DNA from: Opimibacter sp041746735
GTDB lineage: Bacteria; Bacteroidota; Bacteroidia; Chitinophagales; Saprospiraceae
Length of the DNA: 64,000 nt
Reading direction: 5' to 3'
Assembly: GCA_041746735.1 (NCBI GenBank)
Contig: JBGTGP010000004.1
Location: forward strand, 1-64,000
Made by a program: the position numbers and the translations under genes. This document shows positions 62,212 to 64,000 of the stretch, piece after piece (within the stretch, counting starts at the first letter, position 1; every line of letters starts with the position of its first letter). The notes under the pieces are model-generated. The model was not told the origin of the DNA, made no database searches, and was given only the letters and a program-made list of their open reading frames with translations.

Positions 62212-64000
62212 ATGATAAAAAAAATTGCACTCATCTGTTTTTTTCTGGTGGCCGGAATGGGCATGGTGTTTTCCCAGACGGGCAAAGTCGGTATCAATAC
62301 GACAACGCCACTGGCCGGGTTGCATGTACAGGATAGTAGCGTGCTGTTTCGGGGACCCCATCCCTTGCCCGGCACTCCCGGACCTCCGCCGGTAAGTGGT
62401 GCTGGCACGCGCATGATGTGGTATCCGGATAAGGCTGCTTTTCGGGTCGGTAATATCAATAGTCAGCAATGGCACAAAGACAGTATTGGCGTATACTCCC
62501 TCGCTTCGGGCTATGCGACGAAGGCAAAGGGTGAAGCATCAATAGCTATGGGCTATTTGTCCGTGGCTACGGGTAGTAATGCTGTAGCTATTGGACGTTT
62601 GAACAATGCATCAGGCACATATTCAACAGCATTCGGTAATCAAACTCGGGCTTCAGGGTTTTGGGCTACATCGATGGGATTCGATACGAGAGCGGCAGGA
62701 AGTGCGTCTACCGCCATGGGATTTCTTACATCGGCAAGAGGCCTGGCATCCGCTGCCACTGGATACTATACCCGATCCAATGGTTATGCGTCGCTGGTGA
62801 CGGGAATGTATAACGACTCGCTGGTGTCGCCGCAGATATCGGTCTTACCAACGACTCCTTTGTTTATTATCGGAAATGGAAATGATGAGAATTCGCGCTC
62901 AAATGCGCTCATTGTGAGGAAAGACGGCCGGGTAGGTATTGGCACGAATGCCCCTGTGGCTAGATTGCATGTGCAGGACAGTAGTGTACTTTTTTCAGGC
63001 CCCGCTACACTCCCTGATATTGCTGGACCTCCTCCCGTAAGTGGTCCCGGCACGCGGATGATGTGGTATCCTGAAAAAGCGGCATTCAGAGCGGGACGTG
63101 TGGATGGTACGCAATGGGATCAGGACAGTATTGGACGATATTCCGCTGCATTCGGAAGGGATGGCAAGGCAAAAGGTGAAAACTCCTTTGTAGCGGGTAC
63201 CACCAATACAGCCACAGGAACAGCAAGCTTTGCTGCAGGGGGGAGTCTCTATGCCAGATCCGGAGTTGAGGCTGTTTTTGGATCGTTTAATACGGACTAT
63301 ACGGCGATATCGCCCACATTTATTCATCCGACGGACCGACTTTTTGTGATCGGCAATGGCACAAGTCCACTCAATCGCAGGAATGCAGTCACCATACTGA
63401 AAAACGGCAGGATGGGCATCGGTACAGATCAGCCGGCTGCCCGGCTGCATGTCAGGGACAGTAATGTGGTTTTTACAGGCAATTCAGACACCCTCTTCTT
63501 CCTTCCATTTCCACCCGTAAGCGGGAAAGGTGCGCGTATGATGTGGTACCCGGCCAGGGCTGCCTTTCGAGTTGGATATGCTTTTGCCTCCGAATGGGAC
63601 CGGGATAGTATTGGATTGCTCTCCGTTGCCATGGGAGCCGGAGCTTTAGCTCGTGGATATGGCTCGGTTGCTCTTGGTTATGACGTCAAAGCATCATCCA
63701 GCCATTCAACCGTCGCTGGTGGAGCTTTCAATGAGGCTATGGGATCCTATTCCTTCACAGGTGGTGGCCTGGGTCTTCAGGCGCGTTCCTTTGGAGAATC
63801 AGTACTGGGTATGTACAATACCGAATATACAGGTTCATTGGTTGATATGAATCCCACCGACCGTCTCTTTGTGATCGGCAATGGCACCGGCCCCTTCAAT
63901 CGCAGCAATGCCATGACCGTCTTAAAAAACGGGAATGTCGGCATAGGCGTAGACTCGGCCACACATCGGCTTCATGTACGGCAGGATGGTAACTCCGGAG
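62212..64000 (+). CDS. Modular GIGTN / YadA-head-like surface protein, runs off window
   Basis: The frame from ATG 62212 is open to 64000 (596 codons). Signal peptide ALICFFLVAGMGMVFSQ is followed by modules of about 480-645 bp starting at about 62284, 62929, 63409 and 63937. Each opens with VGIGTN..ARLHVQDSSVLF and a PPVSGPGTRMMWYPEKAAFR segment. Then come YadA-head-like 14-residue repeats (ATGSNAVAIGRLNNASGTYS), and a DRLFVIGNGT..NRSNAM stretch closes the module. The repeats suggest a trimeric-adhesin-like head. The C terminus is missing, so an anchor cannot be judged. It follows the response regulator by 189 nt. Confidence 0.8.
   Translation, partial: MIKKIALICFFLVAGMGMVFSQTGKVGINTTTPLAGLHVQDSSVLFRGPHPLPGTPGPPPVSGAGTRMMWYPDKAAFRVGNINSQQWHKDSIGVYSLASGYATKAKGEASIAMGYLSVATGSNAVAIGRLNNASGTYSTAFGNQTRASGFWATSMGFDTRAAGSASTAMGFLTSARGLASAATGYYTRSNGYASLVTGMYNDSLVSPQISVLPTTPLFIIGNGNDENSRSNALIVRKDGRVGIGTNAPVARLHVQDSSVLFSGPATLPDIAGPPPVSGPGTRMMWYPEKAAFRAGRVDGTQWDQDSIGRYSAAFGRDGKAKGENSFVAGTTNTATGTASFAAGGSLYARSGVEAVFGSFNTDYTAISPTFIHPTDRLFVIGNGTSPLNRRNAVTILKNGRMGIGTDQPAARLHVRDSNVVFTGNSDTLFFLPFPPVSGKGARMMWYPARAAFRVGYAFASEWDRDSIGLLSVAMGAGALARGYGSVALGYDVKASSSHSTVAGGAFNEAMGSYSFTGGGLGLQARSFGESVLGMYNTEYTGSLVDMNPTDRLFVIGNGTGPFNRSNAMTVLKNGNVGIGVDSATHRLHVRQDGNSG

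Noticed and set aside
1..64000. CRISPR arrays, tRNA or rRNA genes, replication origin
   Set aside because: Repeats seen are degenerate minisatellites without regular spacers. No tRNA or rRNA pattern was noticed, and dnaN alone without dnaA is not an origin mark.

Overview
The window looks like a chromosomal segment of a Bacteroidota bacterium, probably close to Saprospiria or Chitinophagia (inference). The signs are a type IX secretion C-terminal domain (CHU_C / gliding-motility type) on a giant Ig-repeat protein, SprB-like repeats in an OmpA protein, an ECF sigma / FecR / STN-TonB receptor operon, reg_prop/Y_Y_Y hybrid sensor kinases, DUF2851, tsaE next to alanine dehydrogenase, and starts without clear Shine-Dalgarno sites. 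Most of the window has balanced base composition. Two parts are visibly more AT-rich and look like accessory islands: about 1-4860 and about 33110-36440. No tRNA, rRNA or CRISPR array was seen. Layout: (1) 1-4861, minus strand: a compact defence-like operon read right to left. It holds an XRE-like regulator with an inverted-repeat operator, a DndA/IscS-type cysteine desulfurase, a GHKL (Hsp90/MutL-like) ATPase, an unknown 121-residue protein, a GIY-YIG nuclease-like protein and a DGQHR (DndB-like) protein. The last is cut after about 58 residues by the end of an IS66-family element. Three of the four structural junctions are ATGA overlaps or a 3-nt gap. This resembles a DNA phosphorothioation (Dnd) locus with unusual accessory effectors and is the strongest candidate for an undescribed system. 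(2) 5086-13804: OmpA/SprB protein, galactose mutarotase, ATP-grasp ligase, repeat-rich spacer, WG-repeat lipoprotein, outer-membrane protein, S41 peptidase and histidine phosphatase. (3) 14123-16177: an envelope-stress type cluster of two YtxH proteins, a holin-like membrane protein, a basic membrane protein and a 52-residue lmo0937-type protein, closed by a strong terminator. (4) 17109-24315: a hypothetical protein, a TPR adenylate cyclase, then an ECF sigma / metallopeptidase lipoprotein / FecR / TonB receptor operon. (5) 24312-33107: dnaN (minus strand), a catalytically dead M16 homologue, and the mreB-mreC-mreD-mrdA-folA-DUF2851 operon. (6) 33187-36440: AT-rich island with two lipoproteins, a Cys-rich exported peptide, G-tracts and a 36-bp perfect palindrome. 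(7) 36439-44805: ald-tsaE, a second cyclase/TolB-like/TPR protein, and a secreted protein with 15 Ig-like repeats. (8) 45200-53109: RND efflux operon with its TetR regulator, divergent from a RES-Xre toxin-antitoxin pair, then a DinB protein. (9) 53347-64000: galE with an overlapping TPR/HTH regulator, two GIGTTNP-type surface proteins (the second with YadA-head-like modules, running off the window), a TMEM220 protein and a NarL-type sensor kinase / response regulator pair. Spacers carry degenerate GTGAGTG-type minisatellites, a shared 20-mer and REP-like palindromes with a GCAA-type loop.
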